Counted from the stretch's first letter, positions 22,560-34,853 are shown. The stretch: 64,000 nt of DNA from Telmatactis stephensoni (GCA_029948255.1 JALIZF010001608.1:1-64000), one strand, 5' to 3'. Notes: a model not told the origin generated them from the letters alone. Made by a program: numbers and translations.

Positions 22560-23744
22560 CTGTAAGCGTTTCTAGGCGAAAGAGGAATGTGATGGGCTTG
22601 AGTAGTTTGTTTGCTCGTTATTTTGGAAGTTATGAGATAGTTGGTTTTATTACTCGACATCTTTTGTTGAAGAGGGAGTCGTATTTGCACTAGTCTATGA
22701 CGGCATCAAATTAGCTCGAACAAATTTAACTGAACGGCTCAATAATTCTTCTGAGTAAGACAGAAGGCTTTTGCTGTTAACGTTGATTGCTTCGTGCATT
22801 TGTTTTTCGCTTTTTTAATGAAAATTCTGCTTACTTTTTGGTTTGTACATCTCAAAACAGTCTTTAATTGTCGTATAACACGTCATGCTATCAATCACTA
22901 GAATGTCTACATGTTCAACCCAGCATAATACCAAAATTAAGACCGTTTGATTGGCCGATAAGAACCTGAAATGACTTTATGGAATCTTTGGCAACTTTAC
23001 GAGTTAAATTGACTTTTATATTAGCTGGTTTTAGGACAGAGCATAGTTTTTCAGTGTAACTGTTGTAAAAGGTCGACTGTCCTGCAAAGACGGTGAAAAA
23101 CATCCATACATGGACGATTTTCAAGAAAAATCTATAAACCGTAATATCTTGATTATCAGGGTGCTTTTTAAAATTAATGTTGGCATTTCGTATTTTTACA
23201 ACAACCTTCAAATGACCGAATAAATAAGGAAATAAGCCCCCTGTTTCGAAATAGCTCCTCTCGAAAAAGCTCCCGTCTCAAAGGGAAATTTTTGAATAAG
23301 CCCCCCTTCCCTCCCCTCCCTTACGTTTTGTTGCTGAGACCACAACCAACATGATATAACAGTAAAAGATACTACAAACTATTAACTGAAACACAAAATT
23401 GTAGTACACTGAGCTCCAGAAGTCCACAAATCCAAAATGTTATTGGGTCGTAGTTGTGTTAAAGAGAAAGAAAAACATGCTTTATTTCTTATTTATTTCT
23501 GACTAATGAATAAGCCCCCCCTCCCCATTTATGGTATCACCACAGGAAGACCAATAAGTTTTTTTTTGTTCTAGGATTTCACTCGTGTCACGTGTCCCCT
23601 ATATTGATTAACTCATCACGAGAGCGTAACTAGGTGACTGAGACTGGCCACGCGGCGCGCACGTGCCCTTATACGCAGCTTTTCTTAAACGTTTTATGCA
23701 ACATTGCGTCCACCAGTGCAACGAACGACTGTGTGCAAAGTAAA

Positions 23745-24194
23745 GGCGCTGTTTCACTGTGCAATTTTCTCAGCAACTTGTCTCGCAACAACATTGCGAA
23801 ACAAGTTGCTTGAGGATTGCACAGTGTAACAGGGGTTGTCTCGCAATTATTTTTTGTTGTTGTTGCGCGTAGAGTTGCATGAAGTAGAACTCGGGTCTAC
23901 TTTTCGCAACGCATTGCAGTAACTTGCAATGCTATTGCACAGTACGTGTATCACCCCTCCAGCAACTTTCCTCGCAATTTTTGAGGCACGTTTTCTACGA
24001 GCGCATGCGCAATTTCTCATTTCACTCTGAGGAGCCATCTTGAATCTCGTTCCCTGCTTGCCTCGACCAAAAATATCGCAAGTTGCTGGGGAAAATTACA
24101 GTGTAACAGAGCCATAATTTTCTGTGCAGCTTGTTTCGCAACGCCGTTGCATGCGAGACAAGTTGCTGAGAAAATTGCACAGTGTAACAGCGCC
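23745..24194. mobile_element. 450-bp TIR element rich in TTGCAA/GCAACA words
   Basis: Terminal inverted repeats begin GGCGCTGTTTCACTGTGCAA and, reversed, GGCGCTGTTACACTGTGCAA. They extend about 60 bp through TTTTCTCAGCAACTTGTCTC. The interior carries a second, imperfect copy of the same word set. There is no coding capacity. Similar words recur at 40116-40520 and 49985-50413. Confidence 0.75.
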
Positions 24195-24629
24195 TTAACA
24201 GTTGCAGGTTTATAATCCATTTCTATTTGTGCAATTTTTTCTGCAATGTTGCGCGCAACATTACAGGGGTGGACACACGGTGTAACTGTATTGCGCGCAA
24301 CATTACAGGGGTGGACACACGGTGTAACTGTTACTGTGTTGTGCGCATCGTGTGTCCAAGCTTTTGGCCCTCGCCAGCTGAATATGACTTGTTGCTCCGG
24401 TCGTATTTGGACTATTTTTAGCACTCAATCATTCCTTCTTTGATTATTTTAAACTATATACTTCGGCTTGCACTAGTAACGAATAGTTGGTACAAGAATT
24501 CGTAATTAAGTATAAAAAATCTTCAGCATCTGCAAATTGGTTGTCGGTCAGTAAAGCAGTTATGAGAACAACTCAAAAGCGAGGCAACACGTCAAATCAC
24601 GTGACCCACCTGTCTCGATCCAGACTCAC

Positions 24630-24705
24630 CTCACTGTTAGACTGTGATACCAAAGGAACTTCATCTTGATGGATGCCTATCGATGCCTCAGAACCGGTGA
24701 AGAAG
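24630..24705 (-). CDS. Possible upstream coding exon, maybe alternative TRPA 5' exon
   Basis: A 76-nt open segment lies between an acceptor (TTCAACAG before 24705) and a consensus donor (GAG|GTGAGT at 24630/24629). In the frame set by the exon at 25585-25619 it reads FFTGSEASIGIHQDEVPLVS and ends SNSE in phase 0, exactly the phase needed by TRPA exon 2. No homology is recognised. It could belong to another gene, or be a chance exon. Confidence 0.4.
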
Positions 24706-25584
24706 CTGTTGAATTTTGGTGCACGTGATTGAGAAAATTATTATAAGAAGAAGGAGAATTAAGCAAGCGGATGCAGGAATGGATGAATGGAATAAACGAA
24801 CGAACGAACGAACGAACGAAGGGAGGGAGGGAGGGATGGCACATTTCGGGAAGACCAACTGACCTACAAAAGTTTCAGTGTTTTTTGAATATCGGAGGGT
24901 GTTATTGAGTGGAGTTTGTCGCCTACAACTTGTGGTCGCAAGGTTGTCGCTTGTCGTGTTTGACGCCGTAAGAGAGTAGTTGCAAGCGTGACTGAATCGT
25001 TCGTCCGAGAAGTTTGCAAAAGCACATGAAGGCGCGGGTAATATAGAAACAAAAATGCATTAATATCAAACTGTAATCTAACCTATGAAACACCTCTCAA
25101 CTGTCTCAAGTGGTTGATGATGCGATATTGATAAAGTTGTAAAACTTCTAAGCCAGAATGCATAATGACAGAATGTATATTCTTTGTGCAAAGAATAGAT
25201 ATTCTGTTGTCATGGATTCATTCTTAAAACGTTTTATAAACTCAATGAGTTTTTCACAGCTCGATGGGCTAAGAGGCCCTACTGAGCAAAAGGACAACTG
25301 GTCAGACAGTTTACTCAAAAGCCAAAAATACTATACAAAAAAATCGTATCCCAGAAACCCTCATTAACCCTATCAAGTAGTTCTTGGACAATATCATAGT
25401 GTTAAGTGAAGAGAGTAGTCATTGTTGTATCTTTTAATCTGTGGATAATCAATGTTATAATGCGCTTAACACGAGAAGCAATTACTAAACGAATAGCAGT
25501 AATAGCGCTTTGCTCCTGTAACTTGTTAAACAAGCTGATGTTATTGATTTTTATTTACATGATATCGATTTTACACTAGCTCAC

Positions 25585-25619
25585 CTTATCATATCTGCAG
25601 TGTTTTCTTCGTCGTGATC
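25585..25619 (-). CDS. Possible small upstream exon paired with 24630-24705
   Basis: A 35-nt segment has a strong acceptor (CTTTTTTAG) and donor (ATAAG|GTGAGC). It reads DHDEENTADMI plus two bases, and those bases complete a Ser codon with the first base of the 24630-24705 exon. It contains an in-frame ATG. A still smaller candidate (26351-26370, 20 nt, CTTTAATAG acceptor and GTAAG donor) is also phase-compatible (VPLEVE). Support is splice sites and phase only. Confidence 0.35.
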
Positions 25620-26786
25620 CTAAAAAAGAATTAAGATGTCTGAGGCGCGTTGTCTGATTCTGAATATATGTGTGTATATATTATGTACTATTATTAATTA
25701 GAGCACCAAACAGAGACAATATCAATCTACATTGAACCAATCACAATGAGTCACTCACTCGGACATGACCATCAGTAACTCGTAAAAAAAGACAAAACAA
25801 AATAAATAGCCTTCGTAGTGAAATAGAACAAGAATATATTAATTCTTCTAAAAATTATTTTAAATAATTTCAGTGTCAGTCCCCATGTTATACAAATGTT
25901 TGTTCCAAGTAAACGTAAGCAGTTTAGTGATTTAGCAAGATCACTTTGAGAATTGGTTAGGTATTTGCCCTGGAGCGTTTTTCTGAGAGAATATTGAATT
26001 GAGACTCAAGTCAGAACATAATCAACAACTCGATTTTACAGTCGGATGATTTTTTTTCTTTTTACTTTTAACATTTTTGGCAATAATGAAAATTCTTGAG
26101 CAAAATCATAAGCACTTTTAATTTATGCCAAGTTAAGTTCACTGTCATTTGTCACTGTCAATAAACTTCCCATCCCGGTAACGAGCTAAGCTCACGTTTC
26201 ACGATTAATATAACGGATTGATGGACTTTTTTCGTTTCACGAAAAATCAAGAAAGAACACGAAAAATCAACACTTCTCAGCTTTCTCCATTCCAAAATTC
26301 TGTGGACTCAAGACTATACATGGCAGGCCAGAACAATAGGTATATCTTACTTCCACTTCAAGCGGGACAGCTATTAAAGACGGGGAAAAAATCCTGTCAG
26401 CATGCCCAAATTTAAAAGAATAAAAATAGAATTTAAATAGAATCTCAAGGAAATATTTATTTACTTATTCAATATGCAGATGTAGATTTGGCCCATCAAG
26501 CATTATTGAATCAGCAATTCAAAATCAATATCAATCTGGAAAATAATAATGAATCAATTTCTGGCTAGTTGCTATGTACGTTAAACGAAATCTTTAATAA
26601 AAGAAGGATTAGCCGAATTGTAACTGAATAGAGCTACTTAATTGTTCTTGTTTCATGATTCTTGGATTTCTCTTTGTGTTGCTAGGCAACTATGCGTGCA
26701 CACAAACCTGCGCTAGGTACGATAACAGGTGTTCTTGTATGAAAAAGAAGAAAAGAAAAGAGAATAGAAAAGCCAATTAAGAAAGG

Positions 26787-26925
26787 TGAGGAGAGGAGAG
26801 GAGAGGAGAGGAGAGGAGAGGAGAGGAGAGGAGAGGAGAGGAGAGGAGAGGAGAGGAGAGGAGAGGAGAGGAGAGGAGAGGAGAGGAGAGGAGAGGAGAG
26901 GAGAGGAGAGGAGAGGAGAGGAGAA
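26787..26925. repeat. GGAGA pentamer microsatellite
   Basis: About 27 perfect tandem copies of the 5-bp purine unit, an all-purine strand. It is flanked by a GAAAAGA-rich stretch upstream. Confidence 0.97.
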
Positions 26926-27413
26926 AATAATGCAAGTTCTTTGTCATTTTCAAACTCGATAACAAAGGTGCACTCTTAACTTCGTAGAGCGGGTGTATGT
27001 ATCCTTAGTCCTGGTGAGAGGTGCTAGGATGATTAATGATGGCTTTCTTTCAGTGTTGGATCAATGAAAAAGTTTATCGCGCAGTACGCAGGCCCTTTTT
27101 CTCATGACGAGCCACTGATTGTCCCATTACAGGCCAAAAAAACCTTCTTCATTAGGTATTGAGGTTTTTTTTACATATTGTGAACTTGATGTGTTCTTAG
27201 AGATTTGCCTTTTTTCGCGCTCTAAAATATTGCTATATTTGAATGAATGAATGAAACCTTTATTCAAAAATAAAAAATATATAACACCAGGGTAGTCCCT
27301 TCAGAATAAATAAAAACTCTGCTATCAATGGGAGCCCTGGCAAAAGATTACAAATAAAATAAGAGAGAGTTCTGAAAGTTTTGAATTGTGGCCCGTCAAA
27401 GTCTCACTGATAT

Positions 27414-28131
27414 AGACAAGGCGCAAAATTGAAAAAGTCGATCGCAAAAAGTGCAGAAGGCATGTTGCAGGGTAGAGGCTGGAAACATAACTATTCTAAA
27501 CTAATTTTTCATGCTGAATCCGAATATGACCGTTACCAAGACGTATTCTGCAATCTTATACGTGTAAATGACGTATTTTGTGAATTGCTACAGTCATTTC
27601 ATACTAACGGCTTTTTCATGTACTTCCAAAAGTTCCCAAACTTAAAAACAATTACTATGGCTGGAAAGAGCATATCAAAATCAGTAAAACTGTGAAGTTT
27701 GAAGGATATCAGTTGACAAATCAAGAAGATACGCATTTTCAAAAATCGAAATTTGTTTGTATCTCTTGCATAACTGTAAGTATTTTCATACAAAATTTTG
27801 TTTTTTGAAAATTCGTATCTCCTTGATTTTTCAACTGATATCCTTCAAACTTCACAGTTTTACTGATTTTGATGTGCTCTTTCCAGCTATGGCCATTGTT
27901 TTTGAGTTTGGGAACTTTTGGAATTACATGAAAAAGCCGTTAGTATGAAATGACTGTGGCAATTCACAAAATACGTCATTTACACTTATAAGATTGCAGA
28001 ATACGTATTGGTAACAGCCATATTCAGATTCAGCATGAAAAATCGGTTTAGAATAGTTATGTTACCAGCCTCTACCCCAAAATGCCTTCTGCACTTTTTG
28101 CGATCGACTTTTTCAATTTTGCGCCTTGTCT
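27414..28131. mobile_element. 718-bp fold-back element
   Basis: The left arm starts AGACAAGGCGCAAAATTGAA and the right arm ends with its reverse complement. The arms of about 350 bp match along their length with scattered substitutions. The centre is near 27772. The 88-aa and 63-aa open frames inside are mirror products of the two arms, not genes. Confidence 0.9.
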
Positions 28132-28250
28132 AAAAGTCATGTTAGCTAATATGTTCGTGAGAAAAGAGTGATTGCTTTTGAATTCAAAAAATTTGAGAAA
28201 GATCAACAACCGAGGAATTAAAAAAGTGAAAGGCAAAAACCCTTTTCGAA

Positions 28251-28424
28251 TAAGCCAGTTCGGAGTTTAAGAATCGTTTCTTATGCGCATGCGATTTTAT
28301 CCCGAATTTCTCACCTTCTTTTGTTTGATTAAAAACAAAAGAGGTTTTAAACAAAAGAAGGCGAGAAGTTCGGGATAAAATCGCATGCGCACTGAAAACG
28401 ATTCTTAAACTCCGAACTGGCTTA
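28251..28424. mobile_element. 174-bp fold-back element
   Basis: TAAGCCAGTTCGGAGTTTAA at the left is the reverse complement of the right end. The arms also share GATTTTATCCCGAA and CTTCTTTTGTTT around a short AAAACAAAAG centre. Confidence 0.9.
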
Positions 28425-28561
28425 TTGATGTACTCCTTTCCTTTCTTTCCAACTCCATCTCCAAACTATATCCGGATCAATTAAGCTGAATTTTCCTTCT
28501 TTGCTAGCTTTGAAGTATATACGGAGTTTCCGAAAAGAATCACTCAAGATAATTCTGAATT

Positions 28562-28965
28562 ATTAGCCACTTTAGAAACGAGTGGAGGACTGGGAACGAG
28601 TTTTTAGAATTAATCTAATTACGAAATGAACCTCATCACAAGAAAGAGCATATCGTAAATATTAAGTTTCATGATTTTGACAAAGTTTGGATAAGTATTA
28701 AATGATCTGCAGACATTGAAAAACTGTAAAAATTACAAAGAAATGTATGTTTACTGGGGACACCTGTCCCTAGTAAACATACATTTCTTTGTAATTTTTG
28801 CAATTTTTAAATACCTGCAAATCATTGGATAATAATCCAAACCCTATCAAAATCATGAAACTTAATATTTACGATATGCTCTTTCTTGTGATGGGGTTCA
28901 TTTCTTAATTAGATTAATTCTAAAAACTCGTTCCCAGTCCTCCACTCGTTTCTAAAGTGGCTAAT
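28562..28965. mobile_element. 404-bp fold-back element
   Basis: The arms start ATTAGCCACTTTAGAAACGA and continue almost perfectly to a centre near 28763, where AAACATACATTTCTTTG stems meet across GGGACACCTGTCCC. Third large inverted repeat within 1.6 kb. Confidence 0.9.
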
Positions 28966-29180
28966 ATTGCAACGTGCCCTGTCCTGCCGTCTAAAAAACG
29001 TTAAAGGTAGTTTATTTTACTTCGAAGAGCGGGCAGTGGTTGCCCATATCTCCCGATCGAGCCAGAGGCTCATGATCAAGCGTTCGAAGGTGAGCCCATC
29101 TACCCCCTTTATTCATCATTGCACCTTCTTACAGGTATTTAAAGCTAATTAAAGCTACACGGAAAGGAAAGAAGTCGAAA

Positions 29181-29268
29181 CAAGGATGTGAAGTCACTGG
29201 GGATTGAACTCGGGACCTCTCGCACCGAAGGCCGCGCATAACTAACTGTGCCATCCTAGCTCTTGCCA
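29181..29268 (-). mobile_element. tRNA-derived SINE head
   Basis: Minus-strand sequence carries an A-box-like TGGCACAGTTAG and a B-box GAGTTCAATCC about 45 nt apart, as in tRNA-derived SINE promoters. The cloverleaf T stem is imperfect, which argues against a functional tRNA. Confidence 0.6.
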
Positions 29269-29922
29269 TGCCAGTTTTAGTGGTTTTCGTCTCACAGATC
29301 CACAAATGCTAAATGTTATACATTCATTTCTTCTATCTGAGTATCTGTTGACTGATTCCCAGCATTTGCAGTAATTCACTTTTGATATAACGGATCGACA
29401 GTGTTCATTTTTGGCAGAGTAAAGTTGGAACACTCCAGTTGACAGTGAGCAAGCTCAGATCTTTCGCTACGACTAGCCTCCTCCGCAGGCATCTCTAATA
29501 TTCTCTTTGCGATTCCGGTGGGATTCCTGTGGAATTTCCTGTTCGAGAAGAGGGGGACTGAGGAGAGGGGGAGGGGAAGACTCACCGTTCTAAAACCTAA
29601 CTAGCGCCTAGTACCTCTCTACCAGCAACACAGGAAACCCAAGATACGTAAAAATTCAAATTCTTAGATTAAGACCCTGCAGACGTATTCCCGGAAATGA
29701 CTGAGGATGTTAGACTTTAGCTATAACGTTGAAATTTTCATGCCACTGCATGTTGTATTGTTTGTTAGTCAAGTATTCATGTATCGTGTACATCTAATCT
29801 AGCTGGGACATCTAATCTATGTAAACACTCAGATTTAAAACCGAACAACCACTTGAGTGTTGGGATTTTCCCACGGTTTCTGTGCATAAATGAGGGTGAT
29901 CCCTTGATAACCGGTCTTACAC

Positions 29923-30223
29923 TATACACCTATTTAAAAAAGGTTGTCGTATGAGAGTCTCAAGCCCACGCGACTAGACCGAAAAGGAGTATGGGTAGTA
30001 GCAAACCTTCACTTTCTCAGTTTCCGCTTTGGTATTGACTTAAGCATTAGTAAGTGAAGTGCTTTAGTGTATAAGGTCAGAACAAGCTGAATCTGAGCTA
30101 GTAATCGTGTGGGATTTTTGTGGTTTTATAACTTTAGTATAACTTTATAACTTCCCATACTCCCTTTCGGGTGAGTCGCGTAGGCTTACTTGATACCGAC
30201 AACGTTTACTGAAATAGGTGTAT
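29923..30223. mobile_element. 301-bp TIR element, TATACACCTATTT family, copy 1
   Basis: The left end TATACACCTATTTAAAAAAG and the right end (ATACACCTATTTCAGTAAAC reversed) are inverted repeats. Inner CCCACGCGACTAGACC and GGAGTATGGG also occur inverted at the right. The same termini bound 62832-63095. Confidence 0.75.
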
Positions 30224-30480
30224 CCACGAGGAGTTCGTTCCTTTCGTTGGTTCGTTGGATCCCCCCTGGTGATATTTAATTTGGTGACAGATTCCGGTTC
30301 CGTGACAATTTACTCGCACAGGACCACTCCCCGTCTGCCCTTAGATCTGTCCATTCGTCCATGTGTATATTTGTCGCTCCCTCTCTCCCTCAGGGATGTG
30401 TGTCCACTTCTTGGACCACTACTAGCTGTATCTTGGGAAACGACCACTTACATTGATATTTGCGCTATATAAATGAATAA

Positions 30481-30511
<31 letters not shown>

Positions 30512-30902
30512 ATGAACTTTAACACAGGAAACCCAACGCAAGAACTCAACCGTGACATGCTTGCCTATGCGCGTAATAATTTATACGATGAAAGGTCGCA
30601 GTTTGTACCTCATCCGTCTTAATCTTCGCTATTAATAGTGTGTGACCCTCCGCCTCTAGTACAATGGGAAGCCATTCTAATGCTAAGTAGAGCTTTTTAT
30701 TCAACGTCGAAGTGAAACAATGACGGCAATATATTGACTTCTCTGGAATTATCCACAGACGTGCTAATCACCCAAACTTGATTTGATGCACAATGTAGTA
30801 GTGACCTTTAGAACCAAAGAAAAAGTGACTGAGATATACAAGAAACTAAAGAGAAGTTTGATTGAATTATCGTACACAACTTTGCCGGTCTGAGCCTGGA
30901 AG

Positions 30903-31469
30903 ATGACCTCAAAGAAAGCCACAAGGAAACGTTCGGTGACACTGAATTCGGTGGAACCATTCTTACGACAAGAGAGGTTGAAAACGTCAAGTATCAACTC
31001 TTTAGCGTCTGGCATTGCTTTCTTTTTTAACAACCATCGACCTCGTTCAAGTACTTGGCATGGAAACGAGGAAGATAATGATTCCAGCTCAAAGGAGCCA
31101 GTTGAACGTTTTAGTACAACAGAAGATATTGCCGACATGAAAGACTTTGATCATGAGTTTGAGACCAATGAGCTCCTGAGACAAATAGTTTCTGAGGAGT
31201 TAGAAAAACAACTGGAAGACAAAAACTATGTTAACGAAAACTGTGTTGAGCAGGCTTCAATTATCACCCGTGCGGTTGAAAGTAGAGTACGCGAAATTAC
31301 CAAAAAAGACACCAAAGTAGTCGCCATTGTTTACATCGGTGAGATTAGGGATCAAGGTATTGAAATTACCAGCCAGTGTTTGTGGGACCCGGAGACGGAT
31401 AGCTTTGCTACGGCAAGCTTTCGAAACAAGTCTCTTTTTGCTGTTTGTACAGTTTTCACAGTTTCTTAG
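30903..31469 (+). CDS. Tctex1-domain protein A (dynein light chain family), intronless
   Basis: A 188-aa single-exon gene from ATG to TAG. The N-terminal half is basic and Ser-rich, then acidic (about 1-80). The C-terminal ~110 residues form a Tctex1 fold: helix ELLRQIVSEELEKQLEDK, helix ITRAVESRVREITK, strands KVVAIVYIGEI and EITSQCLWDPETDSF, and final ATASFRNKSLFAVCTVFTV. LWDPxxD followed by F.N..LFA is the hallmark of TCTEX1D/DYNLT proteins, which bind dynein intermediate chain and occur in cytoplasmic or ciliary dynein complexes. The domain ends at the usual position. Two diverged relatives lie at 36286-36879 and 43595-44218. Confidence 0.88.
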   Translation: MTSKKATRKRSVTLNSVEPFLRQERLKTSSINSLASGIAFFFNNHRPRSSTWHGNEEDNDSSSKEPVERFSTTEDIADMKDFDHEFETNELLRQIVSEELEKQLEDKNYVNENCVEQASIITRAVESRVREITKKDTKVVAIVYIGEIRDQGIEITSQCLWDPETDSFATASFRNKSLFAVCTVFTVS

Positions 31470-33681
31470 TTCAGTTGAATTTTCAGCTAAAATATTCAAG
31501 AAATGTATAATTGATTTCATTTCTTATCAATATTGCCTATACACACTTGAAGAGTCGCTTCTAGAGCTAATATCTATAGACATCATAAAACACAATGGAC
31601 AGACGGCCCTAAAAAAAGACATTTGACCTTACATTATCAACCTAGCTGTCGATCATTTATTACAGAATATACAACTTTTCTCGACCTGAAAGTGAACTTT
31701 GCAGAGAGGCTTTTATTGATGAAAGATTTGTAAGCATTTAGCACTGCCACAAACGGACGGACGCCATTCGGCCAGATAGATTTAAACTTCGAGATGAAAA
31801 CGAGTTCAACATATATTTGTATCATTAGTGTTCAAACAGCAAATTATTGCCAGAATCTTCTTTATGGTAACAGATGCTATATTCTTCATTTTAAAAATAA
31901 CTAGCTGATTCAGAATTGCTTCCATGTGTTCAAAGAATAGTTAATTTATTTTGTTGTCTATTGGTAAACAAGAAATTTCGGAAAAAAAATAGCCCAAAAT
32001 AAGGCACGCAAAATTTCCACGTTTTCTCCTTTTATCTGAGATCGCATCTTAAGTGTTTTCCGCTCAATAATATTTCAAACACGTAAAAATCTTAAATGTC
32101 TGATTGTATTTCCTGATATAAGTATCTTGATCTTGTTAACTGAACAGAAAGTGTTTATATTGTGATTATGTTCATAAATAATTAAATTAATTGGATTCAT
32201 CTTGGACTATGCTTATTATAATTCAATCTTTGAGCAAGATAATTCTTCAGTCTGTTTAGCAGGGGAATTTCTAGCGAATAAAAATAATCGTTTGTTTTGC
32301 TTCCTACTCAGTTCTCCAAAACCTGCAGCTATATAAGATGGATCAGGAGTACAGTTTTACGTTCCTTTTAATTTCCCGTCTACCAACAGAACTATTCTAA
32401 AATGTAATTTTTGTTTACAGAAATTTCGGTTGTGTTTGTTTTCAAAAAAAGCAAATATTTTGTTCCATTCACTGATGTACAATTGTTCGTCGATACACGG
32501 AGATTCCTTTGAAGTCATTTCGTTCAAAACATGGTTCAGGGATCGCGGAGACAGGGGGGCTAAGCCCCCTCTACTTTCCGCGCTACCTAGTCAAATGTTC
32601 TGTTTAAAAACTTTTTTGATTCTATATTTTCAAATGCTAGCCCCCCCCCCCCCCCCCCCCTTCACTTTTCAAGGTGCTTCGTGGTCCCTGTGGTTTAGTT
32701 CAAAACTTTTCCATCCTTTCTTTCGTGAAAACAAAACAAAATGTTTGTAATATAAAACTAAGTTGGTTCACTAAGCTCTTGTTCCATTGAGAAGTCATTA
32801 ACTAGCGTCGGTTAATCAGATTTACTCCAAAATCATCATGTTTTAGATTTTGCTGGCTTAATTTCTATTCCTTGTGCTTCCAAAATTTTACTATTTGTTG
32901 GATTTTTTCTTCGTTTAATTTGGCTTCCAAACCAAGGAAACCAAACCAAAGGTTATCGAAAAGAATGTAAATTGTGCGCGACTCCGCCGAGCAAATACAA
33001 TCTCTGGATTCTACTGACTTCTATCAATTGTCCCGGACTAATTACTTTTGCTTTTGTCTTTCTTACATTTTGCTGTCAACTGTAGATTCTAAGTCTATCA
33101 AATAAGTCCCGAATAAGGCTAGTTAAGGTTTTTATTTGAAAGTTTGTATGTGCTTGTACCGCCAAAACAGAAACGGTAGAGTTGTGTCTTGTCCAGGTGC
33201 CTCATCAATCGCTCGAAACGTACAAATCTTTGCGTTTTGAAACGAAAAAAGTCCGTGAGAACATAGAGCTGGAAATTAATAGGATTAGTAATCCCTTTGG
33301 AAATGTTATGCCATTCGGCTTAAATTAGGTGTTTACTTCTTTGCTGGTGTTCTTGGTGCTTCATCTGATGCCCAAGATAATTAATTAACTCTCTATACGC
33401 AGCCAATTCAACTCTTGACACTCACTCAAATTTCAAGTGGCTTACAAACTACATAAAGTACTTGACGAATAGTAAGCATTGCGACACGACAAAAAACCAT
33501 TATGAATATCAGCCATGTAAACATTCGCTCGAGGGCTCGTTCGAAATGTTTACAAGAAAAATAATTGACAGATCTTTTGACAAGAAAATGAATCTGGTAG
33601 GCATGCAGGTTTCAAAAGCAGCAGAAGGATAAGAGCCGCGGCTGTTTCTTTTGGCTCTGATTGCAGAACCATTCATACTAC

Positions 33682-33815
33682 GAATCATCCTACCTGCTAT
33701 ACATTTACCGCATTCTATTTACAAGTAGGATGATCCTAGTACCCGAAGTGAAGACACAAATTTCCATGTAAACAGAAATAATGCAGTAAATGTATAGCAG
33801 GTAGGATGCATTCGC
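33682..33815. mobile_element. Inverted-repeat element with ATCCTACCTGCTATACATTT ends
   Basis: CGAATCATCCTACCTGCTAT at 33682 recurs as GTATAGCAGGTAGGAT...ATTCG at about 33790-33815. A related sequence, AATCATCCTACCTGCTTTAC, is at about 63444, so it is a dispersed family. Confidence 0.65.
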
Positions 33816-34088
33816 CTGCTAGGATGATCTTAGCTAGTGCTAGGATGATCCTAGTGCCATGTAAACACTCCCTAAGTAAGGACACCTATACCTATTTATC
33901 CGAATATTTTCATGAAAAAGAAGACAAATAACAAAGAATTTTCAGTTTTTCAGTTCATTGAGCCGTCCGTATTCATTGTCTTTTCATCCCTCTTCTGCAC
34001 CAATGCTTTCTCGTTTCAAAACGCAATACTTTTCAATGAGTCAGTTTGATTTTCTGTTCCGTACTAAAAATTCGTTTTTCTATTTCCT

Positions 34089-34325
34089 AAGGCCCAGTTC
34101 AGACGTCGAACTTTTGCCGCGTCGAATCTAATAATTGCATTTTGTAGATGAGAAGTGCGGCTTCTGAACCAAATGAATTTGACAAATTTGATTCAAACTG
34201 AATTTTTCAATTTAACAATTAATCAAATCTGTCAAATGCAATAGGCTCAGACGCCGCACTTCTCACCTACAAAATGCAACTATTAGATTCGACACGGCAA
34301 AAGTTCGACGTCTGAACTTGGCCTA
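34089..34325. mobile_element. 237-bp TIR element
   Basis: The ends GGCCCAGTTCAGACGTCGAA and GGCCAAGTTCAGACGTCGAA (reversed) continue inward for about 80 bp through CTTTTGCCG and GAATCTAATA, as in a non-autonomous DNA transposon. Confidence 0.8.
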
Positions 34326-34519
34326 AGGTACGAAAATGGAAGAAAAAAATGAAACACGATACACTGAACATTACATTATGGAACTGTGTGTTGAAGTTTT
34401 GCAGCCTCCAATACAGTTTCATAATGTTATATCCTGTTTCACCAGAGACACCGTTGAGACTAAAATGGTTAGAAGTCTGGGTTTTGGATTTTTTGCGGGC
34501 TGTGTTTGAAGGTTTATTT

Positions 34520-34700
34520 ATATAAAGCTCCGAATCCTATCACATAACAACCATGAATTGGTGCAATATATAGTTGCCCGCTGCTAATTTCGTTTGGTTC
34601 GGAAGTTTGCATGGGGTATTAAGGACTATTAGACCTTGTTTACATTTGACACACTGCATGATGCAACATGATAATACCTCAGAGGGTATAAACATTTTTT
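34520..34700. repeat. Dispersed repeat, uninterrupted copy (empty site)
   Basis: This copy, AAGCTCCGAATCCTATCACA through GCTGCTAATTTCGTTTGG to TTGACACACTG, matches 35270-35590. It lacks the 187-bp insertion found there and so shows the pre-insertion sequence. Confidence 0.8.
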
Positions 34701-34778
34701 GTAAAGTCGAAGTCAAGCCGATACTAGGCACCGCTGCCGTGCAAGTAAAGCTCTAGGCACTCTGATCGGGTTGTCAAC

Positions 34779-34853
34779 CTCGTTCCCAGGGCCATTTTCC
34801 TTTGTTTGCGCCCCGCCCACAACTACAGGAAAAGAGTCCTGGGAACGAGGTGC
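34779..34853. mobile_element. Short TIR element with ACCTCGTTCCCAGG ends
   Basis: ACCTCGTTCCCAGG at the left and CCTGGGAACGAGGT at the right are about 45 bp apart, with TTTTCCT/AGGAAAA also inverted inside. Confidence 0.65.

Larger units (their letters stand above)
22495..24629. other. TRPA upstream region, no gene recognised
   Basis: It contains the TATA-like box, AATAAGCCCCCC-type interspersed repeat pieces (about 23225-23540) and the TIR element at 23745-24194. Open frames here do not show splice signals or family features. If the candidate upstream exons are real, this is a long first intron of TRPA. Confidence 0.4.
25620..30902. other. Gene-poor, repeat-dominated interval
   Basis: No convincing gene. 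From left to right it holds AT-rich unique sequence, the GGAGA pentamer array, three large fold-back elements (27414-28965), a tRNA-derived SINE, a TIR element (29923-30223) and an ATT microsatellite (about 30480-30505). Confidence 0.5.

Noticed and set aside
22915..23211. Minus-strand 98-codon open frame resembling a retroelement fragment
   Set aside because: A vague likeness to retroelement polyprotein segments only; no reverse transcriptase or endonuclease motif could be pointed to.
27429..27948. Open frames of 63-88 codons on both strands
   Set aside because: The two arms of the fold-back element give mirror-image frames; no homology or splice context.
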